Shown here: positions 1-9,579 of the stretch, piece by piece
How positions within the stretch are numbered: the stretch's first letter is position 1
Layout: each line of letters opens with the position of its first letter
Made by a program: the position numbers and the translations under genes
Assembly: GCA_025060175.1 (NCBI GenBank)
Contig: JANXBE010000001.1
Span: 62,001-126,000 of the forward strand
DNA length: 64,000 nucleotides
Direction of reading: 5' to 3'
From: Thermomicrobium sp.
Lineage (GTDB): Bacteria; Chloroflexota; Chloroflexia; Thermomicrobiales; Thermomicrobiaceae
The notes under the pieces: model-generated
Seen by the model: only the letters and a program-made list of their open reading frames with translations
Database searches by the model: none
What the model was told of the DNA's origin: nothing

Positions 1-851
1 CGGAACTCTTGCGACAACGGGAACGGTTGGAGCGAGCGCGTGAAGAGGTACGGGTAGGGAAGATCTCCGGTGCCGTCGGAACGCATGCCCACGTGCCACC
101 GGAGATCGAAGAGGCGGTCCTGACCCGACTCGGGTTGCGCGTCGACCCTGTCTCGACGCAAGTCGTCGGCCGCGACCGGCATGCGGCATTCGTCGCCACG
201 TTGGCAGGCATCGGTGCCACGCTCGATCGATTCGCCACCGAAATCCGACACTTGCAGCGAACCGAAGTGCGCGAGGTGGAAGAGCCGTTCGATCCGAGCA
301 ACATGGGTTCCTCCGCCATGCCGCACAAGCGGAACCCGCACGAAAGCGAACGGATCACTGGCCTGGCGCGGTTGCTCCGGAGCTATGTGCACGCCGCGTT
401 GGAGAACGTGGTGCTGTGGCACGAGCGGGACATCAGTCACAGCTCGGTCGAGCGGGTGATCCTCCCGGATGCGTGCATCGCACTGGACTTCATGCTGACC
501 TCGATGACGGAGATCGTCCGCGACTGGGTGGTCTACCCGGAGCGTATGCGGGCCAATCTGGATGCGACGTATGGTGCGATCTTCTCCCAACGCGCGATGC
601 TGACGCTCGTCGAGGCTGGGATGGATCGACAACGGGCATATCGCTTGGTGCAGCGCTTGACTCGTGAGGCTTGGGAACGCGCGGTTCCGTTGCGCGACCT
701 TCTCCGGGCGGATCCGGAGGTCCAGCTGGTGCTCTCCCCGGATCGGATCGATGAGATCTTCGACCTGGAGCCCTATCTCCGCTACGTGAACCAAGCGTTC
801 GAGCGTGTCGGTTTGCCGGTTGATGAGAAGGTAAGGGTTGCCGATTCGTGA
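1..851 (+). CDS. purB: Adenylosuccinate lyase, C-terminal part (5' end outside window)
   Basis: Adenylosuccinate lyase splits succinyl-AMP and SAICAR to release fumarate in purine synthesis. The reading frame is open from the first full codon at position 3 and no start is visible, so the gene begins upstream. About 282 residues are present. The fumarase/aspartase superfamily signature GSSAMPHKRNP lies at about 306-338; it forms the flexible substrate loop. The helical C-terminal lyase domain is complete. Its TGA overlaps the GTG of purC by four bases, so the two are translationally coupled at the head of the purine operon. Confidence 0.95.
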   Translation, partial: ELLRQRERLERAREEVRVGKISGAVGTHAHVPPEIEEAVLTRLGLRVDPVSTQVVGRDRHAAFVATLAGIGATLDRFATEIRHLQRTEVREVEEPFDPSNMGSSAMPHKRNPHESERITGLARLLRSYVHAALENVVLWHERDISHSSVERVILPDACIALDFMLTSMTEIVRDWVVYPERMRANLDATYGAIFSQRAMLTLVEAGMDRQRAYRLVQRLTREAWERAVPLRDLLRADPEVQLVLSPDRIDEIFDLEPYLRYVNQAFERVGLPVDEKVRVADS

Positions 852-1759
852 CGACGGACGTGCCGGTCGTCCTGACCGTCGAATTGCCGCAGCTTCCGGT
901 TTTTCGTCGTGGTAAGGTGCGGGAGGCCTTCGATCTCGGTGACCGCCTGCTCTTGGTCGCGACGGACCGCATTTCGGCGTTCGACGTCGTTCTCCCGACG
1001 GGGATTCCTGGCAAGGGAATCGTTCTGACCCAGCTCTCCGCCTTCTGGTTCGAGTGGTTCGGGGGGCGTGTCCGTACGCACTATCTGACCACTCGGCTGC
1101 CTGAGTCGTTCCGACCGTACCGCGCTCTACTGGAGGGTCGGTCGATGCTCGTCCAGAAGGCGGAGCGGATTCCGATCGAGTGTGTCGCGCGCGGGTATCT
1201 GGCAGGCTCGGCGTGGGTGGAATACCAGGAGCGCGGCGAGGTCAGTGGCATCCGCTTGCCAGCCGGCCTGCGGGAGAGCGATCGGTTACCGGAACCGCTC
1301 TTTACCCCGGCGATCAAGTCGGATACCGGACACGACGAGAACATCACCTTCGAGGAGCTGGTCGCGCGGGTGGGACCAGGACTCGCTGCCCGGTTGCGGG
1401 AGCAGACGCTTGCGATCTATGTCGCGGCGGAGGCGTATGCACGCGAGCGCGGCGTCATCATCGCGGACACCAAATTGGAGTTCGGTTGGATCGGTGGAGA
1501 GCTCGCTGTCATCGACGAGCTGCTCACTCCGGACAGTTCGCGCTTCTGGGACGCTGAACGGTACGAGCCGGGGCGCTCCCAGCCGTCCTTCGACAAGCAG
1601 TTCGTGCGCGACTGGTTGATGGCAAGCGGTTGGAACAAGCAGCCACCAGGGCCACCCTTACCGCCGGACGTCGTCGAAAAGACAGCGCAGAAGTATCGAG
1701 AGGCATACCGGCGTTTGACGGGACGGCCGGTGCCGTATCTCGAGGTCGATGTCGAGTGA
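848..1759 (+). CDS. purC: Phosphoribosylaminoimidazole-succinocarboxamide synthase (SAICAR synthetase)
   Basis: PurC joins CAIR with aspartate using ATP, the step immediately before PurB in IMP synthesis. It is 303 residues from a GTG start at 848 that overlaps the purB stop (GTGA). The N-terminal part has the glycine-rich nucleotide region with TDRISAFDVVLP. The later DTKLEFGW segment and DELLTPDSSRFW, typical of this family, are also present. Length is slightly over that of compact bacterial PurC (about 240) and matches the longer yeast-like type near 300. It is immediately followed by purS. Confidence 0.95.
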   Translation: MTTDVPVVLTVELPQLPVFRRGKVREAFDLGDRLLLVATDRISAFDVVLPTGIPGKGIVLTQLSAFWFEWFGGRVRTHYLTTRLPESFRPYRALLEGRSMLVQKAERIPIECVARGYLAGSAWVEYQERGEVSGIRLPAGLRESDRLPEPLFTPAIKSDTGHDENITFEELVARVGPGLAARLREQTLAIYVAAEAYARERGVIIADTKLEFGWIGGELAVIDELLTPDSSRFWDAERYEPGRSQPSFDKQFVRDWLMASGWNKQPPGPPLPPDVVEKTAQKYREAYRRLTGRPVPYLEVDVE

Positions 1760-1769
1760 GGAGGTCTGT

Positions 1770-2033
1770 GTGAAGGAGACAGGACGCTGGCGAGCCGAAG
1801 TCTTCGTCTCTTTGCGGCCGAGCGTGAACGATCCGCAAGGGCTCGCGGTCCGAGACGGATTACGACGGCTCGGGTATGACGAGGTCGAAGACGTCCGGGT
1901 GGGGCGGTACGTGCAACTGTGGTTGCGGGCCGCTGACGCCGAAACGGCCGAGCGGCGGGTGGCCTCGATGTGCGAGCAGCTCCTCGCCAATCCGGTCGTT
2001 GAAGACTATCGGTTCGTCATCGAGCCGGCCTGA
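1770..2033 (+). CDS. purS: FGAM synthase, PurS subunit
   Basis: PurS is the small bridging subunit of three-part formylglycinamidine ribonucleotide synthase (PurS-PurQ-PurL). It helps pass ammonia from PurQ to PurL. The GTG at 1770 was chosen because a strong GAGGAGG ribosome site (1758-1764) lies five bases upstream and it gives 87 residues, the usual family size. An ATG at 1749 is possible but would overlap purC and has no comparable site. The compact alpha/beta sequence has the typical RDGLRRLGYDEVEDVRVGR segment. Confidence 0.92.
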   Translation: MKETGRWRAEVFVSLRPSVNDPQGLAVRDGLRRLGYDEVEDVRVGRYVQLWLRAADAETAERRVASMCEQLLANPVVEDYRFVIEPA

Positions 2034-2053
2034 GGGTGTCAGGGGGATCCGTC

Positions 2054-2770
2054 ATGCGTTTCGGAATCGTGACTTTCCCCGGAAGCAATGGGGACCACGA
2101 CGCGCTCATGGCGGTCCGCATGGGGCTCGGCCAGCCGGCGGAACTCGTCTGGCATACGGAGACCGACCTGTCGTCCTATGACTGTTTGCTGATTCCCGGT
2201 GGCTTCTCGTACGGTGATTACCTCCGCGCGGGCGCGATCGCTCGCTTCGCGCCGGTAATGGAAGCCGTTGCGCGGGAAGCGGAAGCAGGGAAACCGGTGC
2301 TCGGGATCTGTAACGGGTTCCAGATCCTGACGGAAGCCCACCTCCTCCCTGGCGCTCTCTTGCGCAATGCCTCGCTGGAGTTCGTTTGCGACTGGGTCTG
2401 GGTACGGGTGGAACAGACGCGGACACCGTGGACACAGCGGCTCGTCCCCGGAGAACTCCTGCGATTGCCGATCGCGCACGGGGAGGGGCGGTATTACGTC
2501 GATGAGACGACACTCAAGGAACTGGAGCGCGCTGGCCAGATCGTCTTTCGGTACGTCACCGCTGATGGGCGCGTCACGGCGGACGCGAACCCGAACGGAT
2601 CGATCGCCAACATCGCCGGTGTCTGCAACGGGCGGGGGAACGTGGTGGGTCTGATGCCGCATCCCGAGCGCGCCTTCGATCGATTGGTCGGTGGCGACGA
2701 TGGATTGCGGATCCTCGCATCGGTGCTCGATGTCGGACTGACATTGGCGCGCAGTCGCGGTGTCCGTTGA
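2054..2770 (+). CDS. purQ: FGAM synthase, PurQ glutaminase subunit
   Basis: Class I glutamine amidotransferase subunit that releases ammonia for PurL. The start ATG at 2054 follows an AGGGGG ribosome site; an upstream in-frame GTG at 2036 lacks one. The 238 residues contain the nucleophile motif GICNGFQ and the C-terminal MPHPER segment carrying the catalytic His and Glu. The N-terminal FPGSNGDHD is typical of PurQ. It sits between purS and purL with only about 20 bases on the 5' side and 3 on the 3' side, an ordinary purSQL arrangement. Confidence 0.95.
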   Translation: MRFGIVTFPGSNGDHDALMAVRMGLGQPAELVWHTETDLSSYDCLLIPGGFSYGDYLRAGAIARFAPVMEAVAREAEAGKPVLGICNGFQILTEAHLLPGALLRNASLEFVCDWVWVRVEQTRTPWTQRLVPGELLRLPIAHGEGRYYVDETTLKELERAGQIVFRYVTADGRVTADANPNGSIANIAGVCNGRGNVVGLMPHPERAFDRLVGGDDGLRILASVLDVGLTLARSRGVR

Positions 2771-2773
2771 AGC

Positions 2774-4990
2774 ATGGGGATCGGTGCACGGATGACAGTC
2801 ACACCCGAACTGCTGCGTGAAGTCGCACTGACTGCGGAAGAGTACCGCCGAGCGGTCGAGTTGCTCGGTCGGGAGCCGAATCGCTTGGAACTCGGGATGA
2901 TCGGTGCGCTGTGGAGCGAGCACTGCGGGTACAAGCACTCGCGCCCGCTGTTACGTCGGTTTCCGACGAGCGGTCCGCACGTTGTCCAGGGACCAGGTGA
3001 GAATGCTGGTGCTGTGGAACTCGGTGACGGCTTGGTCGTCGTCCTGAAGATCGAGTCGCACAACCATCCCAGCGCGGTGGAGCCGTTCCAAGGGGCGGCT
3101 ACCGGTGTGGGCGGGATCGTGCGCGACATCTTCGCGATGGGAGCGCGGCCGATCGCCCTGGTGGATTCGCTTCGGTTCGGACCGCTGGAGGAGGCGCGAC
3201 AGCAATATCTCTTCCATGGGGTCGTCGGGGGCATCGGTTGGTACGGCAACTGCCTCGGGATTCCGACCGTCGCGGGAGACGTCTTTTTCATGTCGGAGTA
3301 TCGGCAGAATCCGCTCGTGAATGCGATGTGCGTCGGGATCGCCCAGCGCGAGGCGCTCGTTCGTGCGAGAGCCTCGGGCGTGGGAAACCTCGTGGTGCTG
3401 GTTGGGGCCGATACCGGCCGCGACGGCATCCACGGTGCGACATTCGCGTCAGTGGAGGATCCAGAACGATCGCATCGTGGAGTAGTGCAAGTGGGGAACC
3501 CGTTCCTGGAGAAGTTATTGCTGGAAGCGTGTCTCGAGGTACTGGGCACCGGGGTGGTCGTGGCGATGCAAGACCTCGGGGCCGCCGGCTTGACGAGCGC
3601 GAGTGCTGAGATCGCTGCGCGTGGTGGCACTGGGATCGAGCTGGAGGTCACAGCGGTGCCGCGACGCGAAGCGGGGATGACGCCCTACGAGGTGATGCTC
3701 TCGGAGAGCCAAGAGCGGATGCTGCTCGTCGTTCGTCCGGAGGGACTGGAACGGGTGCTCGCGATCTTTCACCGCTGGGATCTCCATGCGGTCGTCGTGG
3801 GACGCGTGACGGACGATGGCTGCTTGCGAGTGCTCGAGGACGGGAAGACGGTCGCCGAACTCCCGGTGCAGCTCCTGACGGACTGGTGTCCGACGTACGT
3901 TCGCGAGGCTCGCGAGGCAGACGAGATCCGCGCTCGGCGCTCGTTCGATCCGAGGAGCTTGCCGGATCTCGAGGCACGCGACGTCGGTGCCGTCTTGGAG
4001 CAGCTGTTGCGTTCACCGAATATCGCGTCCCGCCAACCGATTTACCGAACGTACGATCATACGATCATGACCAATACGGTGCTGGCGCCTGGGCAGGGCG
4101 AAGCAGCGGTGCTGCGCGTGAAAGGGCATCGTTTCGGGATCGCGGTCAAGACTGACTGCAACCCACGCTATTGCTTGCTCGATCCTCGTCTCGGGGCGCA
4201 GCATGCGGTGGCGGAGGCGACGCGGAACGTGAGCTGCGTGGGAGCGGAGCCGCTGGCGATCACCGACTGTTTGAATTTCGGGAATCCGGAACGGCCCGAA
4301 GTCTACTACCAGTTGGTGCAAGCGATCGAGGGCATGGCTGAAGCGTGTGAGGCTCTCGGGGTGCCGGTGGTCAGCGGCAACGTCAGTCTCTACAACGAAA
4401 CAGAGGGACGATCGATCCCACCGACGCCGGTCGTGGGGGTCGTCGGCAGACTGGAAGACGTGCACCGGCGCGTCGGCATGGGTTTTGCCGGGGAAGGCGT
4501 GGTCTTTCTCCTGGGGCCACAGCGAGCGACGCTGGGAGCGAGCGAGTATCTCGCTCACCGCTTCGGCATCGTGGGTGGTACACCGCCTGCCTTGGACTTG
4601 GAACTCGAGCGACGTGTCCAGGTGCTGGTGCGGGATGCGATCCACCGTGGGATCGTGCTTGCGGCCCACGATTGCAGTGAAGGCGGGTTGCTCGTGGCGG
4701 TCGCCGAGAGTTGCATAGTGGGTGGGATCGGCGGGCGGTTCCGGATCGACCCGTTGTTGGAGGCAAACGGTCGGCTCGATGAGACGGTGTTCGGGGAGGC
4801 TGCCTCGCGCGTGCTCGTTCAGGTGCCGTTCGGCGCCGAGGGCACGCTCCTCGCGTTGGCGCACGCCCATGGCGTGCCGATCTACGAGTTCGGCCGTCTC
4901 GGTGGGGAGCGATTGGTCGTGGACGGACTCCTCGATCATCCACTCGGTGCGCTCGCGGAGGCGTGGCGGAGGGGTCTCCGTCGGATGTGA
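2774..4990 (+). CDS. purL: FGAM synthase, PurL large subunit (small-type PurL)
   Basis: ATP-dependent synthetase subunit that converts FGAR to FGAM with ammonia from PurQ. About 738 residues, the size of the small PurL that needs PurS and PurQ. SEHCGYKHS lies near residue 48, and the HNHPSAVEPFQGAATG ATP/Mg-binding stretch is at about residues 96-112. There are two AIRS-type halves; the second includes TDCLNFGNPE and SGNVSLYNE. An ATG at 2792 (MTVTPELL) is an equally plausible start. The next gene, purF, starts about 68 bases after its stop. Confidence 0.95.
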   Translation: MGIGARMTVTPELLREVALTAEEYRRAVELLGREPNRLELGMIGALWSEHCGYKHSRPLLRRFPTSGPHVVQGPGENAGAVELGDGLVVVLKIESHNHPSAVEPFQGAATGVGGIVRDIFAMGARPIALVDSLRFGPLEEARQQYLFHGVVGGIGWYGNCLGIPTVAGDVFFMSEYRQNPLVNAMCVGIAQREALVRARASGVGNLVVLVGADTGRDGIHGATFASVEDPERSHRGVVQVGNPFLEKLLLEACLEVLGTGVVVAMQDLGAAGLTSASAEIAARGGTGIELEVTAVPRREAGMTPYEVMLSESQERMLLVVRPEGLERVLAIFHRWDLHAVVVGRVTDDGCLRVLEDGKTVAELPVQLLTDWCPTYVREAREADEIRARRSFDPRSLPDLEARDVGAVLEQLLRSPNIASRQPIYRTYDHTIMTNTVLAPGQGEAAVLRVKGHRFGIAVKTDCNPRYCLLDPRLGAQHAVAEATRNVSCVGAEPLAITDCLNFGNPERPEVYYQLVQAIEGMAEACEALGVPVVSGNVSLYNETEGRSIPPTPVVGVVGRLEDVHRRVGMGFAGEGVVFLLGPQRATLGASEYLAHRFGIVGGTPPALDLELERRVQVLVRDAIHRGIVLAAHDCSEGGLLVAVAESCIVGGIGGRFRIDPLLEANGRLDETVFGEAASRVLVQVPFGAEGTLLALAHAHGVPIYEFGRLGGERLVVDGLLDHPLGALAEAWRRGLRRM

Positions 4991-5058
4991 GACAGTGTCC
5001 GTACGACGACGTGGTAGACTCGGAGCGTGAGGGTGGATCAGAACGGGCGAGGTGCTGT

Positions 5059-6492
5059 GTGACTGATGGCGGTGGTCCGCGTGAAGCCTGCGGCGTCTTC
5101 GGCATCTACGCCCCCGGTGAGGACGTGGCGCGCCTGACGTTCTTCGGTCTGTACGCGTTGCAGCATCGTGGCCAGGAGAGCGCGGGTATCGCGACGAGCG
5201 ATGGGCGATCGTTTTTCCTCAGCCGTCGGATGGGGTTGGTCAGTAGCGCTTTCACGGAGGAGGACTTACGTCGGTTGCAGGGATTTGTGGCCATCGGCCA
5301 TACCCGGTACTCGACGACAGGAAGCAGCATCCCAGTCAACGCGGGACCGTTTCTGGTCCGTTGGGGAGACGAGGCGATCGCCGTCTCGCACAACGGGAAC
5401 CTGGTGAATGGTGACGACCTGCGGCGGGAGCTGCTCGAGGCTGGAATCCCGCTCGAGAGTACCACAGACACGGAAGCGCTGGCGTGGACCATTCTCCGCT
5501 CGACGGGGCGCGATTGGGCGGAACGCATCCGCACTGCTATGGCACGAATGGTGGGCGCTTACAGCTTGGCGATCCTCACGCAGGACGCGTTGATCGGGGT
5601 GCGGGATCCGTTAGGCATCCGGCCGCTCTGTCTCGGGCGGCTGGATACTGGCTGGGTGATCGCGTCCGAGACGTGCGCGCTCGCCACCATCGGGGCCGAG
5701 TTCGTGCGCGAGATCGAACCGGGTGAGATCGTCGTGATCGATCGGGAGGGTGTTGCGGCGTACCCCGATCCCGTCCCACGACCGGAACACGCGATGTGCG
5801 TCTTCGAGTTCATCTACTTCGCCCGTCCAGACAGCGCGATCATGGGGCAGCGCCTGCACGTGGTGCGGCAGCGGATGGGCGCAGAGCTCTGGCGAGAGCA
5901 TCCGGCGGATGCCGATCTCATCGTTCCCCTTCCGGACTCGGCGGTGCCAGCCGCGATCGGCTACTCCCTGGCGTCAGGCATCCCGTATGCCGAAGCGTTG
6001 ATCAAGAACCGGTACATCGGACGAACGTTCATTCAGCCGGATCAACGCTTGCGCGAGCAAGGAGTGAAACTGAAGTTCAACGCGCTCCCCGAGGTGCTGG
6101 AGGGCAAGCGGGTCGTTCTGGTGGACGACACGATCGTGCGTGGAACCACCAGTCGGCCCATCGTCGAACTTCTGCGCCAGAACGGGGCGCGTGAAGTGCA
6201 CATGCGGGTCCACTCACCACCGATCCGATGGCCCTGCTATCTGGGGGTCGATATGGCGACCCGGGACGAATTGATCGCGGCGCGACTGTCGGTCGAGGAG
6301 ATCGGCCGAGCGATCGGTGCGGATTCGATCGGCTACCTCTCGCTGGACGGGCTGTTCCGAGCCATCGGATTACCACGTCAGCGCTTCTGTGCGGCGTGTT
6401 TGACGGGGCGCTACCCGGTCCCTGTTCCACCGGAGCGGCTCCTACGGCGGGGAAGTCGAGTGCAGGAACTTGCCAGCGTGCGCTCATCTTGA
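5059..6492 (+). CDS. purF: Amidophosphoribosyltransferase (4Fe-4S type)
   Basis: PurF makes phosphoribosylamine from PRPP and glutamine, the first committed purine step. The GTG at 5059 (GAGG six bases upstream) gives 477 residues and a 10-residue propeptide before the nucleophile Cys11 (EACGVFGIY), as in the Bacillus-type enzyme. An in-frame ATG at 4963 inside purL would leave an unlikely long leader. The PRPP loop VVLVDDTIVRGTT is intact. Cysteines in CVFEFIYFARPDS, PPIRWPCY and FCAACLTGRYP match the [4Fe-4S] ligand pattern of Bacillus PurF, implying an iron-sulfur, oxygen-sensitive enzyme. Confidence 0.95.
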   Translation: MTDGGGPREACGVFGIYAPGEDVARLTFFGLYALQHRGQESAGIATSDGRSFFLSRRMGLVSSAFTEEDLRRLQGFVAIGHTRYSTTGSSIPVNAGPFLVRWGDEAIAVSHNGNLVNGDDLRRELLEAGIPLESTTDTEALAWTILRSTGRDWAERIRTAMARMVGAYSLAILTQDALIGVRDPLGIRPLCLGRLDTGWVIASETCALATIGAEFVREIEPGEIVVIDREGVAAYPDPVPRPEHAMCVFEFIYFARPDSAIMGQRLHVVRQRMGAELWREHPADADLIVPLPDSAVPAAIGYSLASGIPYAEALIKNRYIGRTFIQPDQRLREQGVKLKFNALPEVLEGKRVVLVDDTIVRGTTSRPIVELLRQNGAREVHMRVHSPPIRWPCYLGVDMATRDELIAARLSVEEIGRAIGADSIGYLSLDGLFRAIGLPRQRFCAACLTGRYPVPVPPERLLRRGSRVQELASVRSS

Positions 6493-6587
6493 GAGACTGC
6501 AGGGCGCATGGCCGACGGTGCGACCGAAAGGGGCGACGGTCAACGATCCGACTGTGCGCGACCGCAGCCGAAGGGAGCGCAAGACCG

Positions 6588-7718
6588 GTGGCACCGCGAG
6601 TAACGGTTCTCATCGAACGACACCGTGCGCTCGGGGCGAGGTTCATCGAGTTCGCCGGTTGGCTGATGCCGGTTCAATACGAGGGAATCGTCGCTGAGCA
6701 TCGAGCAGTCCGTCAACGGGCGGGGCTGTTCGACCTCGGGCACATGGGACAGATCGTCGTGCGTGGCGCGGAGGCGGAGGCGTTTCTCCAGCACGTGACC
6801 GTCAACGATGTCGGTACTCTCCGTCCAGGTCGTGCGCAGTACTCAATGCTGCTGTATCCCCACGGCGGCGTCGTTGACGACGTCATGCTCTATCGATGGC
6901 CCGACGAGGACGGCTACCTCGTCGTCGTCAACGCGGCGAATGTGGACAAGGACGTGGAGTGGCTCACTCGGCAGCGGACCGAGGGCCGGCGGTGGGCGGT
7001 CGAGATCGAGGACATATCCCCGCGGACCGGCATGCTGGCTGTGCAGGGACCACGAGCAGAGGCAGTCCTGCAAAGCGAAACGGCAACCGACTTGTCGACG
7101 GTGCGGTCGTTTGACGTCGTGCGGACCACGGTCGCTGGAGTGCCGACGCTCGTCGCTCGAACCGGGTATACCGGTGAAGATGGTTTCGAGTTGTATTGTC
7201 CACTCGAGGCGACGGTCACGTTGTGGGATCGTCTTCTCGAGGCTGGTCGACCGCACGGTGTGGTTCCAGTGGGTCTCGGCGCTCGGGATACCCTTCGTCT
7301 CGAGGCAGGTCTTCCGTTGTATGGGCACGAACTCGGACCTGACATTACGCCGCTCGAGGCGGGGCTCGGGTGGGTGGTCAAATTCGAGAAGGGGCCGTTC
7401 ATCGGGCGTGAAGCGTTGGAGCAGCAGCGGCGGATGGGAATCCCGCGGAAATTGGTTGGTTTCCAAGTCATCGAGCGCGGGGGGATTCCCCGGCACGGGT
7501 ACGAAGTACGCTTGGCCGGTCGGGTCATCGGAACGGTGACTAGCGGAACCGCCTCGCCGACGCTCGGCACGGTGATCGGGATGGCGCTGGTCGAGAGCGC
7601 GGCGGTCGGTATCGGTCGCGAGTTCGAGGTCGTCATCCGCGGCAGGGGTGTCCGCGCCATCCAGGTCCCGTTGCCGTTCTATCGACGCGGTGCGTGGCCG
7701 AGCCGCGAAGGGCAGTAG
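6588..7718 (+). CDS. gcvT: Glycine cleavage system T protein (aminomethyltransferase)
   Basis: GcvT transfers the methylene carbon from aminomethyl-lipoyl GcvH to tetrahydrofolate, yielding methylene-THF and ammonia. The GTG at 6588 follows a GGGAG site and gives 376 residues, normal for the family; the open frame runs further upstream without homology. Typical segments are EFAGWLMPVQY, AGLFDLGHMGQ, GYTGEDGFELY and the C-terminal beta-barrel. It lies 95 bases after purF, so one-carbon supply is probably co-transcribed with purine synthesis. Confidence 0.95.
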   Translation: MAPRVTVLIERHRALGARFIEFAGWLMPVQYEGIVAEHRAVRQRAGLFDLGHMGQIVVRGAEAEAFLQHVTVNDVGTLRPGRAQYSMLLYPHGGVVDDVMLYRWPDEDGYLVVVNAANVDKDVEWLTRQRTEGRRWAVEIEDISPRTGMLAVQGPRAEAVLQSETATDLSTVRSFDVVRTTVAGVPTLVARTGYTGEDGFELYCPLEATVTLWDRLLEAGRPHGVVPVGLGARDTLRLEAGLPLYGHELGPDITPLEAGLGWVVKFEKGPFIGREALEQQRRMGIPRKLVGFQVIERGGIPRHGYEVRLAGRVIGTVTSGTASPTLGTVIGMALVESAAVGIGREFEVVIRGRGVRAIQVPLPFYRRGAWPSREGQ

Positions 7719-7746
7719 GGATCAACTGGAAAGGAAGGAATGATCG

Positions 7747-8145
7747 ATGGTGGAGGTACGGGACGGGTTGCGGTACACGCGGACGCACGAATGGGTGCGT
7801 GTGGAGGGAGACATCGCGGTCGTTGGTGTTACCGATTTCGCGCAGTCGGAACTCGGTGATATCACGTATTTGGAACTTCCGGAACCGGGGACGAGTGTCA
7901 CGGCTGGGGAATCGATGGGCGTCATCGAGTCGGTCAAGGCAGCATCGGACATCTATGCACCGGTCACGGGCGAGGTGGTCGAGGCGAACAAACCAGTGGT
8001 GAACGCTCCTGAACTGGTCAACAAGAGCCCGTACGACGAGGCGTGGTTCGTCAAGATCAAATTGGCAGATCCGAGCGAGGTCGACCGGTTGATGGATGCC
8101 GAGGCGTACCGCGCGTATCTCGCGGAGACTGCCGCGATGGCCTGA
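7747..8145 (+). CDS. gcvH: Glycine cleavage system H protein
   Basis: Lipoyl carrier that shuttles the aminomethyl group between the P, T and L proteins. It has 132 residues with the hybrid-motif fold: N-terminal LRYTRTHEWVRVE, then GDITYLELPEPG. The lipoylated lysine is Lys64 in the segment ESVKAASDIY. It starts with ATG 28 bases after gcvT, with an AAGGAAGG ribosome site a few bases before it. The only other glycine cleavage gene next to it is gcvPA. Confidence 0.96.
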   Translation: MVEVRDGLRYTRTHEWVRVEGDIAVVGVTDFAQSELGDITYLELPEPGTSVTAGESMGVIESVKAASDIYAPVTGEVVEANKPVVNAPELVNKSPYDEAWFVKIKLADPSEVDRLMDAEAYRAYLAETAAMA

Positions 8146-8166
8146 TCAACTGACGAGGGGGCCGGG

Positions 8167-9513
8167 ATGGTCTTTTCACCGCATACGCCGGAAGACCGGG
8201 ATGCGATGCTCCGGGCTATCGGTGTCGACAGCGTCGAACGATTGTTCGACACGATCCCGGCATCCTATCGGTTCCCGGAACTCCGGCTCCCGGCTGCGGT
8301 CGGGGAAGCGGAGGTCTTCCAGGAACTACTGGCACTCTCGCTCCGCAACCGGTCGTTAGCGACGACGCCGACCTTTCTCGGAGCAGGATCGTATAACCAT
8401 TACGTCCCGGCAGTGGTCGAACAGATCCTGTGGCGTGGGGAGTTCTATACAGCCTACACGCCGTATCAGCCCGAGGTTTCCCAGGGCACGCTGCAGGCGA
8501 TCTATGAGTTCCAATCACTGGTCTGTGCACTGACCGGGATGGAGGTCGCGAACGCGTCCATGTACGACGGTGCGACCGCGCTGGCGGAGGGCGCGCTCCT
8601 GTGCGTGTCACCGCCGCGTGGTCGTACGACGGTCGTGGTGAGTGGTACTGTCCATCCGCACTACCGCAGCGTGTTACGGACCTACACCCGCGGCCTCCCG
8701 GTCGTTGTGCGCGAGGTGCCTGTACCGGCGAGCCTGCGGACGACGCCGCAGGAGGTGGAGCCGTTCCTGGACGAATCGACCGCGTGTCTGGTCGTGCAGT
8801 ATCCGAACTTCTATGGTCGGATCGAGGACTTGGCAGCGCTGGCTGCAGGTGCGCACGCGGTGGGCGCGCGGCTCGTGGTGTCGACCTATCCCATCGCGCT
8901 CGGCTTGCTGCGGCCACCGGGGGAGTTGGGCGCGGATGTCGTGACGGGTGAAGGGCAGTGCCTCGGAATTCCACAGTCGTTCGGCGGACCGGCGCTCGGT
9001 CTGCTCGCGACCCGAATGGAGTTGGTGCGGCATTTGCCCGGGCGACTCATCGGTGCAACGGTCGACCGTGAGGGGAAGCGTGGCTTCGTGATGGTGTTGC
9101 AGACCCGCGAGCAACATATCCGTCGGGAGAAGGCGACGTCGAACATTTGCACGAACCAAGGATTGATGGCGCTCGCGGCGACCGTGTATCTCTCGACGAT
9201 GGGGAAGTCCGGTTTGCGGACCGTGGCGACGCTCTGCTATCACAAGGCACACTATCTCGCACGACAGGTGACGTCCTTACCGGGTTGGCATCTCGTTGGC
9301 GAAGGGCCGTTCTTCAACGAGTTCGTCGTCCGTTGTCCTCACGATCCGCATGCGATCAACGCGTTTCTCTTGGAGCGCGGGATCATCGGTGGCTTAGCGC
9401 TCGGCGACGTGGTGCCGGGGCAGGACGATTTGCTGTTGCTCTGCGCGACGGAGTTGACGACTCGCGCGCACATCGACGCACTCGTGGATGCACTACGGGA
9501 CTACGGCAGTTGA
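8167..9513 (+). CDS. gcvPA: Glycine dehydrogenase (decarboxylating) subunit 1
   Basis: N-terminal half of a two-part P protein, which decarboxylates glycine on PLP together with subunit 2 (GcvPB). It has 448 residues, the usual GcvPA length. Characteristic stretches include NHYVPAVVEQI, YTPYQPEVSQGTLQAIYEFQS, YDGATALAEGA and the C-terminal REKATSNICTNQGL. The PLP lysine belongs to subunit 2, so this protein alone should be inactive. No gcvPB follows; the operon ends at the terminator at 9549-9579. Confidence 0.95.
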   Translation: MVFSPHTPEDRDAMLRAIGVDSVERLFDTIPASYRFPELRLPAAVGEAEVFQELLALSLRNRSLATTPTFLGAGSYNHYVPAVVEQILWRGEFYTAYTPYQPEVSQGTLQAIYEFQSLVCALTGMEVANASMYDGATALAEGALLCVSPPRGRTTVVVSGTVHPHYRSVLRTYTRGLPVVVREVPVPASLRTTPQEVEPFLDESTACLVVQYPNFYGRIEDLAALAAGAHAVGARLVVSTYPIALGLLRPPGELGADVVTGEGQCLGIPQSFGGPALGLLATRMELVRHLPGRLIGATVDREGKRGFVMVLQTREQHIRREKATSNICTNQGLMALAATVYLSTMGKSGLRTVATLCYHKAHYLARQVTSLPGWHLVGEGPFFNEFVVRCPHDPHAINAFLLERGIIGGLALGDVVPGQDDLLLLCATELTTRAHIDALVDALRDYGS

Positions 9514-9548
9514 GTCGGCGTGCGTCTGGTTGGTAAGGCACAATGGGA

Positions 9549-9579
9549 CCCGGATGCGCACGGCGTGCATCCGGGTTTT
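9549..9579 (+). terminator. Intrinsic terminator after gcvPA
   Basis: CCCGGATGC (9549-9557) pairs perfectly with GCATCCGGG (9567-9575) around a nine-base loop, followed by TTTT. It lies 36 bases after gcvPA and 22 bases before der, so it should end the purine/glycine-cleavage transcript. Confidence 0.8.

Noticed and set aside
4963-5058. purF starting at ATG 4963 inside purL
   Set aside because: It would place over 40 residues before the catalytic Cys, whereas the GTG at 5059 with a ribosome site leaves the short propeptide typical of PurF.
6493-6587. Possible glycine riboswitch before gcvT
   Set aside because: Some pieces look similar (GAGAGAC, CCGAAGG, GCGCAAG), but the conserved CTCAGGnAAAAGGAC part is absent and the spacing is wrong. 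A covariance-model search would settle it.
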